Assembly: GCA_018829445.1 (NCBI GenBank)
Contig: JAHJTV010000011.1
Location: 55,433 to 119,432 of the forward strand
DNA length: 64,000 nt
Origin: a bacterium
GTDB taxonomy: Bacteria; SAR324; XYD2-FULL-50-16
Direction of reading: 5' to 3'
This document shows, piece after piece, positions 18,559-27,284 of this stretch. The notes below the pieces were generated by a model, which was given only the letters and a program-made list of their open reading frames with translations, searched no databases and was not told where the DNA came from. How positions within the stretch are numbered: position 1 is the stretch's first letter; every line of letters starts with the position of its first letter. A program made the position numbers and the translations under genes.

Positions 18559-18694
18559 GAGGTGATTATTCCAGTAAATATTAACAATGTGTCAGCAACC
18601 AACAAAAGACCATTGAATGCTTATTGAGTAGTTTTAAAAATAATACTCTACTTAAAATAATACTTAAGGACAACCACACTCAAATCTTGCCCTG

Positions 18695-19135
18695 CTTGAG
18701 GAACCAGGGTAATCGCATGAAAACCCTGGCAAGTTCCCTTTTTTTCATCCAGTGGAAAATAACAATCGATTTGTTCCCAATCTGTTTTTGTGCCATTCGC
18801 CGAAGGGGATAAACAATCAATAGCCCGGGGTCAGTGAGCCTGCGAACGCCACTCCGGGATAACAAGGCAATTTCCCTAATAAGAACGCTGAAAGCGTTCT
18901 ACAGGGATTTATGATGAGGATTAAAACATGTCTTCAAATATGTTTATTGAACTCCTTCAGAGTTCATATATTTTTCGATAACTTCCTTCCTGGGGTGGCA
19001 CTCACAAGTTCGCTGACCCCAGGCTTTTATTATTGAACCCCCGTTGGGGTTCCTTCTCAAAATTTCTCATTGAAAACAATTCAGACAACAGTTTTATTCA
19101 TTGAAAATTTCATGCGATTGCCCTGCTTGAGGAAC
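18695..19135. mobile_element. MITE copy 1 with 10-bp target duplication
   Basis: The element proper spans 18705-19125 (421 bp). Its left end CAGGGTAATCGCATGAAAA and right end (TTTCATGCGATTGCCCTG) are inverted repeats. It is flanked on both sides by the identical 10-mer CTTGAGGAAC (18695-18704 and 19126-19135). The same element occurs at 55471-55772. The interior is structured, with CCTGGGGT...ACCCCAGG and GAACCCCCGTTGGGGTTC hairpins, and has no transposase. It must be mobilised in trans. The 10-bp duplication would fit an IS4-like transposase, but this is inference. Confidence 0.88.
18864..18982. repeat. 119-bp insertion inside MITE copy 1
   Basis: Relative to the copy at 55471, copy 1 has exactly 119 extra bases, bounded by GATAAC at 18858-18863 and again at 18977-18982. 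The insert carries two short palindromes, GAACGCTGAAAGCGTTC and GAACTCCTTCAGAGTTC, of the same GAAC...GTTC form as a palindrome in the MITE itself. Either a small palindromic element inserted here with a 6-bp duplication, or copy 2 lost the segment by recombination between the GATAAC repeats. Confidence 0.7.
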
Positions 19136-19382
19136 CTTCATCTATTGACATTTGATGATTTTGAGAGGAAAACTATTTTCTTTAGAAGACAGTCATCCAT
19201 GTTTATTTTGTTTCTGTTATAAGACTATTCGGTTTTTGGTGCGATAATTTAGGATAAATCAAACTGAATCCATTATGGTACACTTGTTCCATGTCATAGC
19301 AGTTTAACAGAAAAAGCTTTAAAACCTTGTAAAGGAATGCAGGGAAGTACATTAAAAATAAACCAAATATTCGCATAAACCC

Positions 19383-20030
19383 ATGAAAAAATTTAAAATT
19401 ATAAATCTGGAACGATTCATTAAAAATGACACAATTCGGGAATGGGTAGAAGCCCTGATTATTGCTTTAGTCATTGCCCTGATTTTCAGAACCTGGGCAT
19501 ATTCGCCATATAGAGTCCCAACAGGATCAATGATTCCCACGATTAAAATTGGAGACTATCTGTTTGCTGATATGCATGCTTATGGTTTTGTGGTTCCATT
19601 TACTGATATCAAACTTTTTTCTGAAGATGTACAAAGAGGGGATATTATTATTTTTCCCAATCCTCGTGACCCCTCAATTCCCTACATTAAACGTGCTGTT
19701 GCCATCGAAGGTGATATGGTTGAGATAATAGGTGAAACTATTTACGTCAATGGCAAACCTGAGGATCAAAGTATCCCCTATTATAACGCTCAGCATTTAC
19801 CGGTTCCTTATTCAATTGAATTTGCAGTTCCCCAAAAATTTACTGTTCCGGAAGGAAAAGTGTGGCCCTTGGGAGATAATCGTCGAAACTCATTGGATGG
19901 ACGTTATTGGGGATTCGTTGAAAAAAAGGATGTCAGGGCTAAAGGACTCTTCATTCACTGGTCCCATGATCCTCAACAGGGATTAGTGTCAGGGTACAGA
20001 TTTGATCGTATCGGCAAGTGGCTTGAGTAA
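19383..20030 (+). CDS. lepB: Signal peptidase I
   Basis: This encodes 215 residues. One N-terminal membrane helix (about 20-40) is followed at once by the catalytic serine box RVPTGSMIPTI with Ser49, then YIKRAVAIEGD with general-base Lys103, and the C-terminal box GDNRRNSLDGRYWG. These are the three conserved blocks of S26 leader peptidases. The length is typical of the short form. The protein cleaves Sec and Tat signal peptides on the periplasmic face. The gene is followed by an acyltransferase 66 bases downstream. Confidence 0.93.
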   Translation: MKKFKIINLERFIKNDTIREWVEALIIALVIALIFRTWAYSPYRVPTGSMIPTIKIGDYLFADMHAYGFVVPFTDIKLFSEDVQRGDIIIFPNPRDPSIPYIKRAVAIEGDMVEIIGETIYVNGKPEDQSIPYYNAQHLPVPYSIEFAVPQKFTVPEGKVWPLGDNRRNSLDGRYWGFVEKKDVRAKGLFIHWSHDPQQGLVSGYRFDRIGKWLE

Positions 20031-20096
20031 TAATCATAGTATCAAAAACGACCATATCGTCACTCTTAACTCTTTATCGGCTGATATATTGAGAGA

Positions 20097-21245
20097 ATGA
20101 ATACTCTAGAAGACAAATTTCACGACATACGACCTTTTACGGATAGCGAGTTCATTGAAACAAAAAAAAGACTGATCAAGAATGGGTTATTGATCTCCAG
20201 TATTCGTCTGATGATGTGGCCAAAAATTCCCAGATCTTTGATTGGTCTTTTCGAAGTGCTTATCCAGATTTTCTTGAAGATTCGACTTTTTAATATCAGC
20301 ACAGTTGATGATTTCCAAAAAAAAATAATTGGAAATAGGATGCTGAAATGGGTTCTTGATCATTCTACCGATAGCCTTACTTTTACCGGCCTTGAAAACC
20401 TCGATGTGAATGAAACCTATATGTTCATCAGCAATCATCGGGATATCGTTTTAGACTCTGCATTAATTGACTACATTCTACATATAAACGGCCACAAGGT
20501 ACCTTACATCGCATTTGGTGATAATCTATTGTTTAACGAAATGGTTGAAGATTTAATTCGAATCAATAAGGCTTTTATCGTCAAACGTAATTTGCCCCGC
20601 AAGCAGCAGTTAAAAGAACTGAAGCACCTGTCTGAATACATAAATCTGATCTTAAAGAATGGAAATCATATCTGGATTGCTCAAAAAGAAGGTAGGGCAA
20701 AAGACGGGATTGACCGCACAAATCCCGCCATTATCAAGATGTTCCATCTTTCAGAGCGCAAAAACCAGCCCGATTTTTCGGCTTTTATCAAGTCTTTGAA
20801 TATTGTTCCTGTTTCGGTTTCCTATGAAAAAGATCCTTGTGATAGAATCAAAGCCAGGGAATTGTTTCAATTAACTCGAAAGGGAGAATTTAAAAAAAGG
20901 AAAAAATATGACTTGGTTTCCATGGCCGCTGGTATCAGCAGGGATAAAGGGCACATACACGTTGCCTTTTCCAAACCGTTAAAAGGTAGCTATGAAACCG
21001 AGAAAGAAGTAGCAATGGCAATCGATAATGCCATTCAAGAAAGTTATCGTCTTTGGCCAAGAAATTATATTGCCTATGACGAGCTGATGAAGGTAAAAAC
21101 CTACTCAAGCCATTACTCCGATTTGGAAAAACAGATTTTTTTAAGCCAATATAAAAATTTGAACCCGGGAGTAAGAGAGATATTGCTGCAATCATACGCC
21201 AACCCGATAAAAAGTAAAGAATCCATACTTGAATCAAATCAATAA
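20097..21245 (+). CDS. Glycerolipid acyltransferase-like protein
   Basis: This 382-residue protein has a PlsC-like acyltransferase core. FISNHRDIVLDSALID (about 115-130) corresponds to the catalytic motif, with the His and the final Asp separated by five residues rather than the usual four. IAQKEGRAKDGIDRTNP (about 198-214) takes the place of the substrate-binding EGTRS motif, and LNIVPVSVSYEKDPCD follows. The family resembles large PlsC relatives seen in other phyla. It may acylate glycerophosphate or another lipid acceptor. It lies downstream of lepB on the same strand. Confidence 0.8.
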   Translation: MNTLEDKFHDIRPFTDSEFIETKKRLIKNGLLISSIRLMMWPKIPRSLIGLFEVLIQIFLKIRLFNISTVDDFQKKIIGNRMLKWVLDHSTDSLTFTGLENLDVNETYMFISNHRDIVLDSALIDYILHINGHKVPYIAFGDNLLFNEMVEDLIRINKAFIVKRNLPRKQQLKELKHLSEYINLILKNGNHIWIAQKEGRAKDGIDRTNPAIIKMFHLSERKNQPDFSAFIKSLNIVPVSVSYEKDPCDRIKARELFQLTRKGEFKKRKKYDLVSMAAGISRDKGHIHVAFSKPLKGSYETEKEVAMAIDNAIQESYRLWPRNYIAYDELMKVKTYSSHYSDLEKQIFLSQYKNLNPGVREILLQSYANPIKSKESILESNQ

Positions 21246-21407
21246 CAAATCATCCAGCAAAATCCTGTCGACAATTGATTGTCACGCCATCCAATTGCCA
21301 TAAACATTCTCAGTTGATACGCTTAATGATCATAATAAACTTAGTTATTCTTCAATAATCAAATCTCTTTTTCATAACCAAACAATCTAGTAACGGGAAA
21401 AACCACC

Positions 21408-22427
21408 ATGAAGCTGGGTATTATTGGACTTCCAAACTCTGGCAAGTCAATTATCTTCGAAGCCCTGACTCGAAACATTCAGGATGTTCCAAATAAATCA
21501 GAGAATCGGATTGGAACTGTGAGAGTTCCCGATGAAAGGGTAGGTATCCTCAGCAAGATGTACAATCCTAAAAAAACCATTTACGCCCAGGTAGAATATT
21601 TTATACCACGAAAACAGGAACAAAAAAAACAGGCAATCTGGAATCAGGTCAGGGACTGCGATGCCTTAATTCATGTCATTCGTAATTTTACCGGTAATGG
21701 GCTTGAAGATCCAACTCCCGAAACAGATTTTATGGAACTGGATCAGGAACTCATTATTGCAGACCAGGTAGTTGTCGAAAAACGATTGGAAACCCTGGAT
21801 ACGGAAAAAAAGCGTGGTAAGAAATATAGTGAAGAGGAATATACCCTGCTGAAGGAATGCTTGTCCAATTTAGAAAATGAAACCCCTTTGAGGAAGGTTC
21901 CGGAATTGGCAAAATCCCCTGCTCTAAAAGGTTTCACTTTTCTTTCCGGAAAACCCAAACTGGTTCTGTTTAATAATGAAGATACGGACGGCTCAATGCC
22001 TCAAACCAAGAACCTTACCGACAATGAAGACTGTGTGGTCGTCCGCGGCAAGTTGGAACAGGAACTGGCTCAAATGACAGATGAGGAAGCCCAGGAATTT
22101 CTTTCTGAATTTGAGATTGCTGAGCCAGCTATGGATCTTGTTATTAAAAAATCCTACGATCTCTTGGGCCTCATTTCATTCTTTACTGTAGGTGAAGACG
22201 AAGTAAGAGCCTGGACCATTAAAAAAGAAACCATTGCTGTCGATGCGGCCGATGTGATTCATTCCGATATTAAGAAAGGATTTATCCGTGCTGAAGTTTT
22301 GTTTTATGATGACCTGATGTCAGCCCATTCCTATGCGGAAGCCAGGAAAGCCGGAACTGTTCGTTTGGAAGGCAAAACATACGAGGTTAAGAATGGAGAT
22401 ATCATCAACTTCAGGTTTAATGTCTAA
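21408..22427 (+). CDS. YchF-like P-loop NTPase (DUF933)
   Basis: This encodes 339 residues, slightly shorter than canonical YchF (about 363). The P-loop is GLPNSGKS (about 7-14), NRIGTVRVPDERVGILSKMYNPKK matches the YchF/Obg pattern, and the C-terminal SFFTVGEDEVRAWTI...GDIINFRFNV is the diagnostic TGS-like DUF933 domain. A ribosome-associated role is known for the family. Sequence differences from housekeeping YchF (for example NSGKS for NVGKS) suggest a divergent paralogue. Confidence 0.85.
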   Translation: MKLGIIGLPNSGKSIIFEALTRNIQDVPNKSENRIGTVRVPDERVGILSKMYNPKKTIYAQVEYFIPRKQEQKKQAIWNQVRDCDALIHVIRNFTGNGLEDPTPETDFMELDQELIIADQVVVEKRLETLDTEKKRGKKYSEEEYTLLKECLSNLENETPLRKVPELAKSPALKGFTFLSGKPKLVLFNNEDTDGSMPQTKNLTDNEDCVVVRGKLEQELAQMTDEEAQEFLSEFEIAEPAMDLVIKKSYDLLGLISFFTVGEDEVRAWTIKKETIAVDAADVIHSDIKKGFIRAEVLFYDDLMSAHSYAEARKAGTVRLEGKTYEVKNGDIINFRFNV

Positions 22428-22461
22428 TAAAGTGATTTCACTTCAAAGGAATTCTGACTTT

Positions 22462-22499
22462 CTGAAAACAACGGTTTAGTTGGTTTCCGTTGTTTTCAG
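22462..22499. terminator. 13-bp hairpin between convergent YchF-like and PBP genes
   Basis: CTGAAAACAACGG pairs perfectly with CCGTTGTTTTCAG across a 12-base loop. It lies between the converging genes and overlaps the last codons of the PBP gene. No long T-run follows on either strand, so termination efficiency is uncertain. Confidence 0.45.
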
Positions 22500-25400
22500 G
22501 ATTTGGTCTATATCTTCATCTGAATAATTTAATTCATCTTCCAGAGACTGAATTATCTCCTCTTCATTTGGATTTGTGCTGTTGTCAATCAATCGATAAC
22601 TCCCATCTGAACTCCAAATAATATCCACTTCCTGCTTTATAGGCAAAGCATCTGTTTGATCTGAGCGTTTGTTTTCACTGCCATCTCTTTGATCATAATT
22701 AAAACTCGGATCGAACTTAATACTGTAATCCGCATCTTTCGGGAAAAAACTGAGATGTTTTTCATTTATCAATCGAACGAGGTTATCTGTATATATTGCG
22801 GCTGTTTGGCCGGCGGTCCATGAAGCCACAAGTTTTTTGTGTTTATTATGGTCAACCCCAAAATAAACAGCTGATAAAAAAGGATGGCCATTAAGTGAAA
22901 TAACAGCAACATAGGTTTTATACTTTGCATCTGTTCCTGTTTTTCCTGCCAGAATCGAAGATGATTTCAAATGACTGCTGGTACCGCCACTTTCATTGCG
23001 AGCTGCTTGCAGGGCCTCATATATGGGCATCTGATCTTTCAGGGTGTACTCTTCATTCGTCCTGTCAGGTAATTGCACCGGCAAAACTGACTCATCCGGT
23101 AAGATAAACAGCGATCGATTATTTGGTTTCTCGGGATCTTTCTTAGAATGGGTCAGCATCTGGCTATAAAGATTGCTTAGATCGATCAGTGATATCCTGT
23201 GGGTTCCCAGGGGCAGCGAATAGTCTGCAACAATTGTTTGCTTGTTAATATCTAAAATCGACGCAATGTGTTGCTTAAATAATTCAACATTAAAAAAAGA
23301 CAGAAAATCAGGATGATGAATGAACATCGCTTTAAAAAAGTCCTGCTCTTCAACTCCTCGATAATCCTCAACCCAGCTATTAAACCGATCGTGATCTGCA
23401 ACCGTAAAAGCTCCGACCTTGACGCTGTGGATGTTTTGGTTGGCTAGAAAATCGGTCACCAGTTCCCAATTGATGAAAGTGATTTTATCCTGTATTAACG
23501 GATCAAATGATAACAAACCGTTTTCGTTGTAATAAAAATGGTTTAACGATGCAATTTCTTCAGGATGAGAAGTTATACTCCCGGAGTTTCTATTCCCCGC
23601 TTGTTCCTGTTTTTTCTCCAGTTGTTGAAACTGGTTTTTAACATCTCCGATAATTGAATGCCAGCGCATAAAATCTTCATAGTCGGCATCAAGTGTTTTT
23701 GCCATGGCTAAGAAGTCTCGGCTTTCATTAAGCTCAAGATATTTTTCCCTTTTCATGCTTTCAAAAATGATCCGGTGTTTTTGATCTGCAATCGGGATTC
23801 TGCCAATATACTGTTTCTCTCCTTCACTCGTAGCACTAAAAAATTGAATATATTTGTCTTTTATAGAAAAAAGATAATCCGACGATGATAAGTTGGTTGC
23901 TTCATATTCATTGAAATACTGATCAACGGTATCCTTCAGTTGAGATTCAGATAGTTTGGCGGTGAGATTGGATAGCAGGTAAATCATCGGCTTGTTAATA
24001 GATTTTTTTAGAACTGTTTTAATATCCGGATACCTTTCAAAACCGGGTTTTGACTCATCACATCCTCCATAATTTTCTGGAGAATATCTTGGCCCGGAAA
24101 ACAAACGGTATTCCAGGAAGCAGCTGTTGTTTAACCTGTCATCCAGGGACCACCCTAATTCCATTGCCTTTTCCAGCAGAAAAGGTTTAAATGCGGAGCC
24201 AGGAGATATAGAGGCAGTCAGGTAGTTCCCACCAACAAAAGCGATTACTTCTCCATTGCGTAAGCTTTTTAATATGAATGCACCCTTAATCAGGGGATCA
24301 TCTTGCATGAGAGAGATAATAGGAATTCCTTGATCATCAAAACCGTCTATGCCAACGCTAACGTAATTACCCTGCTTAACGACCGAATTAAACTCAGGTG
24401 ACATGTTTTTCGGCAAAAGCAGTGGTACAACGCCAGCTTGCAGCCCCATATCCAGATACAATTTTTGTTCAATCCTATTAGTAACTTTGACTCGGTATAT
24501 CCCAAATCGTTCTGGCGCTGCTGATTTTAAAAAAGGTGCGTTTGCGGGATAATAGTGTTTGGTTGCCCAAATGGAAAGCTGAGTCCGATATTTCAACAAT
24601 TGGTAGTTGGCAAGATCATGGATCTCTTTTATAAGTGTTGTTTTAATCTTGAACCCATATGTTCCTTTTCCAAGTCTTATTAACTCTTGTCTGATGAATT
24701 CCACGTTGGGGTCAAAATCTAATCCCGCCATATCTCCCGACTTAAATGGCAGTTTCCTGTCTTTTGCCTTTGCGTAAACGATTTCATTGAGCAAACCCAA
24801 GTTATACATCTGTGTCAGTACCAGATTCTTCTTAAAATCAGCACGTTTAATCGTTCTAAATCTCTCCAGGGGATCATTCGCCGAAAACGGGTCATAGTTG
24901 GATGGACCGGTTAATTGTCCAACATAGTATGCCAGAATATTTATCGTATCGATTTGCTGATCTTGAAGAAATTTGTTTTTCAGATCTATGGGAACCAGGA
25001 TTTCAGAGATATCCTTGTCAAATCGTTTTCGCATAAATGCCTTAATTCCATGGTACATACCTGCAGTATAAGTCAGGTTAACATAATCCTCCACGATCTG
25101 TTCCGGATTTTTATACAGCGGTGCCAGCCTGATTGCATTCAAGGTTTTAACTAATTTTCCCTCCATCTGACGAAATATTCCCCCACTCTTGAACCAGGGA
25201 TTGTGATCATCATGATTAAAAAGATTCCCGGCTATTTGCTCCAATAAGCCGGATGCTCCCTGTCTGCTGCCTCTAATTGTCTGGAAGACGGCTCGCAGTT
25301 TTCCTTTCCAGGAAATTACCTCATAGGAAGCTTCCAGCAATCCGAAGAATCCACGATTTTGTATACCGTTAAATGAGCCAATCTTTCTATCTTCTTTTGC

Positions 25401-25682
25401 GAATAGAATTTTAGTGAGGACTGAAAGATCCGATGTGTTTGATGAGATTGATTGAATGTAGTACACCCGACTGCCGCCAAATGATCCCAATTGATTATTA
25501 TTGCGATCTGCAATAATGACAGGGCTGCTCATTACATTGTCTCGATAATCAACTGTAAATTTTTCGTCCGGAAACAGTCTTGAATACTCCTGCAACCATT
25601 TAAGTCCGACCATGGACAAACATAAAACAACAAACAGAAAACCCAAAACTGCAATCGATAATTTAACTCTTTTTACAGGCAT
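22476..25682 (-). CDS. Bifunctional class A penicillin-binding protein
   Basis: This encodes 1068 residues. An N-terminal membrane anchor (about 8-28) is followed by a glycosyltransferase-51 domain with AKEDRKIG near residue 95 and the degenerate RQGASGLLEQIAGNLF, then a long transpeptidase domain. The active-site SXXK is SAFKP near residue 495, and KTGT lies near 912. The C-terminal ~60 residues are acidic and low in structure. It polymerises and cross-links peptidoglycan. The transpeptidase insert between SXXK and KTGT is unusually long (about 415 residues). Confidence 0.88.
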   Translation of the reverse strand: MPVKRVKLSIAVLGFLFVVLCLSMVGLKWLQEYSRLFPDEKFTVDYRDNVMSSPVIIADRNNNQLGSFGGSRVYYIQSISSNTSDLSVLTKILFAKEDRKIGSFNGIQNRGFFGLLEASYEVISWKGKLRAVFQTIRGSRQGASGLLEQIAGNLFNHDDHNPWFKSGGIFRQMEGKLVKTLNAIRLAPLYKNPEQIVEDYVNLTYTAGMYHGIKAFMRKRFDKDISEILVPIDLKNKFLQDQQIDTINILAYYVGQLTGPSNYDPFSANDPLERFRTIKRADFKKNLVLTQMYNLGLLNEIVYAKAKDRKLPFKSGDMAGLDFDPNVEFIRQELIRLGKGTYGFKIKTTLIKEIHDLANYQLLKYRTQLSIWATKHYYPANAPFLKSAAPERFGIYRVKVTNRIEQKLYLDMGLQAGVVPLLLPKNMSPEFNSVVKQGNYVSVGIDGFDDQGIPIISLMQDDPLIKGAFILKSLRNGEVIAFVGGNYLTASISPGSAFKPFLLEKAMELGWSLDDRLNNSCFLEYRLFSGPRYSPENYGGCDESKPGFERYPDIKTVLKKSINKPMIYLLSNLTAKLSESQLKDTVDQYFNEYEATNLSSSDYLFSIKDKYIQFFSATSEGEKQYIGRIPIADQKHRIIFESMKREKYLELNESRDFLAMAKTLDADYEDFMRWHSIIGDVKNQFQQLEKKQEQAGNRNSGSITSHPEEIASLNHFYYNENGLLSFDPLIQDKITFINWELVTDFLANQNIHSVKVGAFTVADHDRFNSWVEDYRGVEEQDFFKAMFIHHPDFLSFFNVELFKQHIASILDINKQTIVADYSLPLGTHRISLIDLSNLYSQMLTHSKKDPEKPNNRSLFILPDESVLPVQLPDRTNEEYTLKDQMPIYEALQAARNESGGTSSHLKSSSILAGKTGTDAKYKTYVAVISLNGHPFLSAVYFGVDHNKHKKLVASWTAGQTAAIYTDNLVRLINEKHLSFFPKDADYSIKFDPSFNYDQRDGSENKRSDQTDALPIKQEVDIIWSSDGSYRLIDNSTNPNEEEIIQSLEDELNYSDEDIDQILKTTETN

Positions 25683-25990
25683 AATACTCTCATGATGGCA
25701 AAGGTCTCTCTTGGGTGATTTTGTTAATAATTCCTATTGAGTGCTAAGATAAATATTATTTTGAAGAATAAGACCTATTTTATCACTTGGTTTTAGCAGA
25801 TTATTATTCGGGTTTTTAGCGTTATATGTGTTAAGAGAAGATCTTAGTCCAGTCTTCGGTAATTTCTTGTTCTGCTGACTCCCAAACTTAATCATATCGT
25901 CCTTATCCTTTTACCATAAAAAGTAAATAATTATAAGCTATTAAACATTGATACTCATCCGGTGTTTATTTGATTCTAAGACAACTATTT

Positions 25991-26091
25991 TTTCAAACAT
26001 TTTCACTCACTTCAATTTTGTTGAGATCATTTTTCGATTGTTTTCGATCATTCTTTACAAAGCAACACTTCATTTCAACCATTTTCACTCA
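25991..26091. repeat. Direct repeat pair in AT-rich leader region
   Basis: TTTCAAACATTTTCACTCA (25991-26009) and TTTCAACCATTTTCACTCA (26073-26091) differ at one base and lie 82 bases apart, centre to centre, within the 600-bp region before the first small-protein gene. Similar TTTTCGAT-type words lie between them. They could be regulator-binding sites. No coding frame is seen in 25683-26291. Confidence 0.45.
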
Positions 26092-26174
26092 TCACCATGA
26101 AAACAGCCTTAAATATCTCTAATAAACATCATGTAAACATATGTAACTATATGTAATGTTATAGAAAACAATGC

Positions 26175-26191
26175 TTGGCACAATTCTAGCT
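26175..26191 (+). promoter_or_regulatory. Candidate sigma-54 promoter
   Basis: TTGGCACA-N4-TAGCT matches the sigma-54 pattern (consensus TTGGCACG-N4-TTGCT) with the -24 GG at 26177-26178 and the -12 GC at 26189-26190, exactly 12 bases apart. It lies about 100 bases upstream of the 70-residue gene. The -12 element has TAGC instead of TTGC, so it is a good but not perfect site. Confidence 0.5.
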
Positions 26192-26291
26192 AAATGGAAA
26201 TTCAAGATATCTAAACTTGTTGTATAAACGAGCATTTCAATTCTAATCCAATTTGAACACCGCCAAGTTAAGTACGAATAAGGAGAGGATA

Positions 26292-26504
26292 ATGGAGAAA
26301 AACTCAATCAGAATCAAAAGAAGAACTCGAAAAGGATCTGTTTCTTTTAACCCGGATAGAGGGTTTGTTGCCAACGCTGTGGCAGAGTTTTTACAAAATG
26401 GTGGTAAAATTGAGCAATTAAAACCGGATGAAAGGAGTTTCCAAGAGGCAATGACTCGCTATGAAGGAAGTATTGCCGCTGATGAATTCTTATTGGAGAG
26501 TTAA
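26292..26504 (+). CDS. Small conserved-type protein, paralogue 1
   Basis: This encodes 70 residues. The start at 26292 is preceded by AAGGAGAGGATA; an upstream ATG at 26253 has no such signal. A basic N-terminus (RIKRRTRKG) is followed by SFNPDRGFVANAVAEFLQNGGKIEQLKPDE and a tail ending in ADEFLLES. The second gene, at 26894, shares the SF-P core, the GGKIEQLK block and the ADEFL-E tail. The pair is thus a duplicated family, likely cytosolic. The function is unknown. A sigma-54-like site lies upstream. Confidence 0.75.
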   Translation: MEKNSIRIKRRTRKGSVSFNPDRGFVANAVAEFLQNGGKIEQLKPDERSFQEAMTRYEGSIAADEFLLES

Positions 26505-26547
26505 TAATAGTCAACAAATTGATTCATGTTTGTGGTATCAAAAGTAT

Positions 26548-26612
26548 GCGGTTGGCGGTTTGTAGTGCTGTCACAACGTCTAACTCCTGGAGGTTTAAAA
26601 ACTGCCAATCGC
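26548..26612. repeat. Large imperfect hairpin
   Basis: GCGGTTGGCGGTTT (26548-26561) can pair over all 14 positions, counting two G-U pairs in RNA, with AAACTGCCAATCGC (26599-26612). The loop is 37 bases. No T-run follows. It lies just after the stop of the first small-protein gene and could be a transcript-end structure, a regulatory RNA element or a remnant of a palindromic repeat. The remainder of 26505-26893 contains nothing else recognisable. Confidence 0.4.
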
Positions 26613-26828
26613 TACTCTCCACAGGCATATTAAATTGTCTGATCAGAATGGAATCAATTTATCCGGTTCGATAAAAGAAAGTACTCTGCCGATTATTCCA
26701 CCAGTAAGCTATTTTTCGTCATTTTTATCCAAAATAACTTTATTGCTGTAACTCAGTTTTTCCCCTTTCTTAAGCCACTTTCCAAAAACTGCAATTATAA
26801 AATAAAAAAAATTGTCATATTTTAAATT

Positions 26829-26845
26829 TCGGCATATTTTTCGCT
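26829..26845 (+). promoter_or_regulatory. Weak sigma-54-like site before paralogue 2
   Basis: TTCGGCATATTTTTCGCT has GG (26831-26832) and GC (26843-26844) at the right 12-base spacing, but only partial agreement with TGGCAC and TTGC. It is reported because its paralogue has a better site in a comparable position. Confidence 0.2.
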
Positions 26846-26893
26846 TAAAGTCGACCGTATTTAATTTTATAAACCTTCAAAATATAAAGACCA

Positions 26894-27103
26894 ATGAAAT
26901 CCATTCCAATGAAAACCAAACATCGTAGAAAACGACATTTGTCGTTTGATCCGAATCATGAGTTTATTGCTGAAGCGGTTGATGAGTATCTGAAAAAGGG
27001 CGGTAAAATTGAACAGCTGAAGTCCGAACCGGAAAAGACTAATCAGGCAACTTGGTTTGCAATCGAAGACAACTCTGAGGCGGATGAATTTTTAAATGAA
27101 TAG
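26894..27103 (+). CDS. Small conserved-type protein, paralogue 2
   Basis: This encodes 69 residues. It is clearly homologous to the gene at 26292: a basic start (KTKHRRKRH), then SFDPNHEFIAEAVDEYLKKGGKIEQLK and a C-terminal EADEFLNE. The middle linker differs. There is no signal peptide or membrane segment. The region after it (27104-27424) holds only a short palindrome. Together the pair suggests a recent local duplication of a small regulatory or binding protein. No family name is recognised. Confidence 0.7.
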   Translation: MKSIPMKTKHRRKRHLSFDPNHEFIAEAVDEYLKKGGKIEQLKSEPEKTNQATWFAIEDNSEADEFLNE

Positions 27104-27284
27104 GAAGTAAAAGAAGTATTCATGTGCCATTTCTTTAGCTTACGTTAATTCCATCCAGCTTATTTTAATCCTTCCTGAACACCCTCATGTAAGTCGAATA
27201 GCAGGTGTGAGAACGAGCTCTTTTAATAATCTCCTTCAACTTTTTATTGAGAAATTAGGTATTCCATTATCCAAAATTTTTAAG

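Noticed and set aside
18680..18865. Minus-strand 61-residue ORF in MITE copy 1
   Set aside because: It lies inside the repeat, has a near-identical counterpart in copy 2 (55422-55652), and its start and end fall in different flanking DNA. It is a by-product of the repeat, not a gene.
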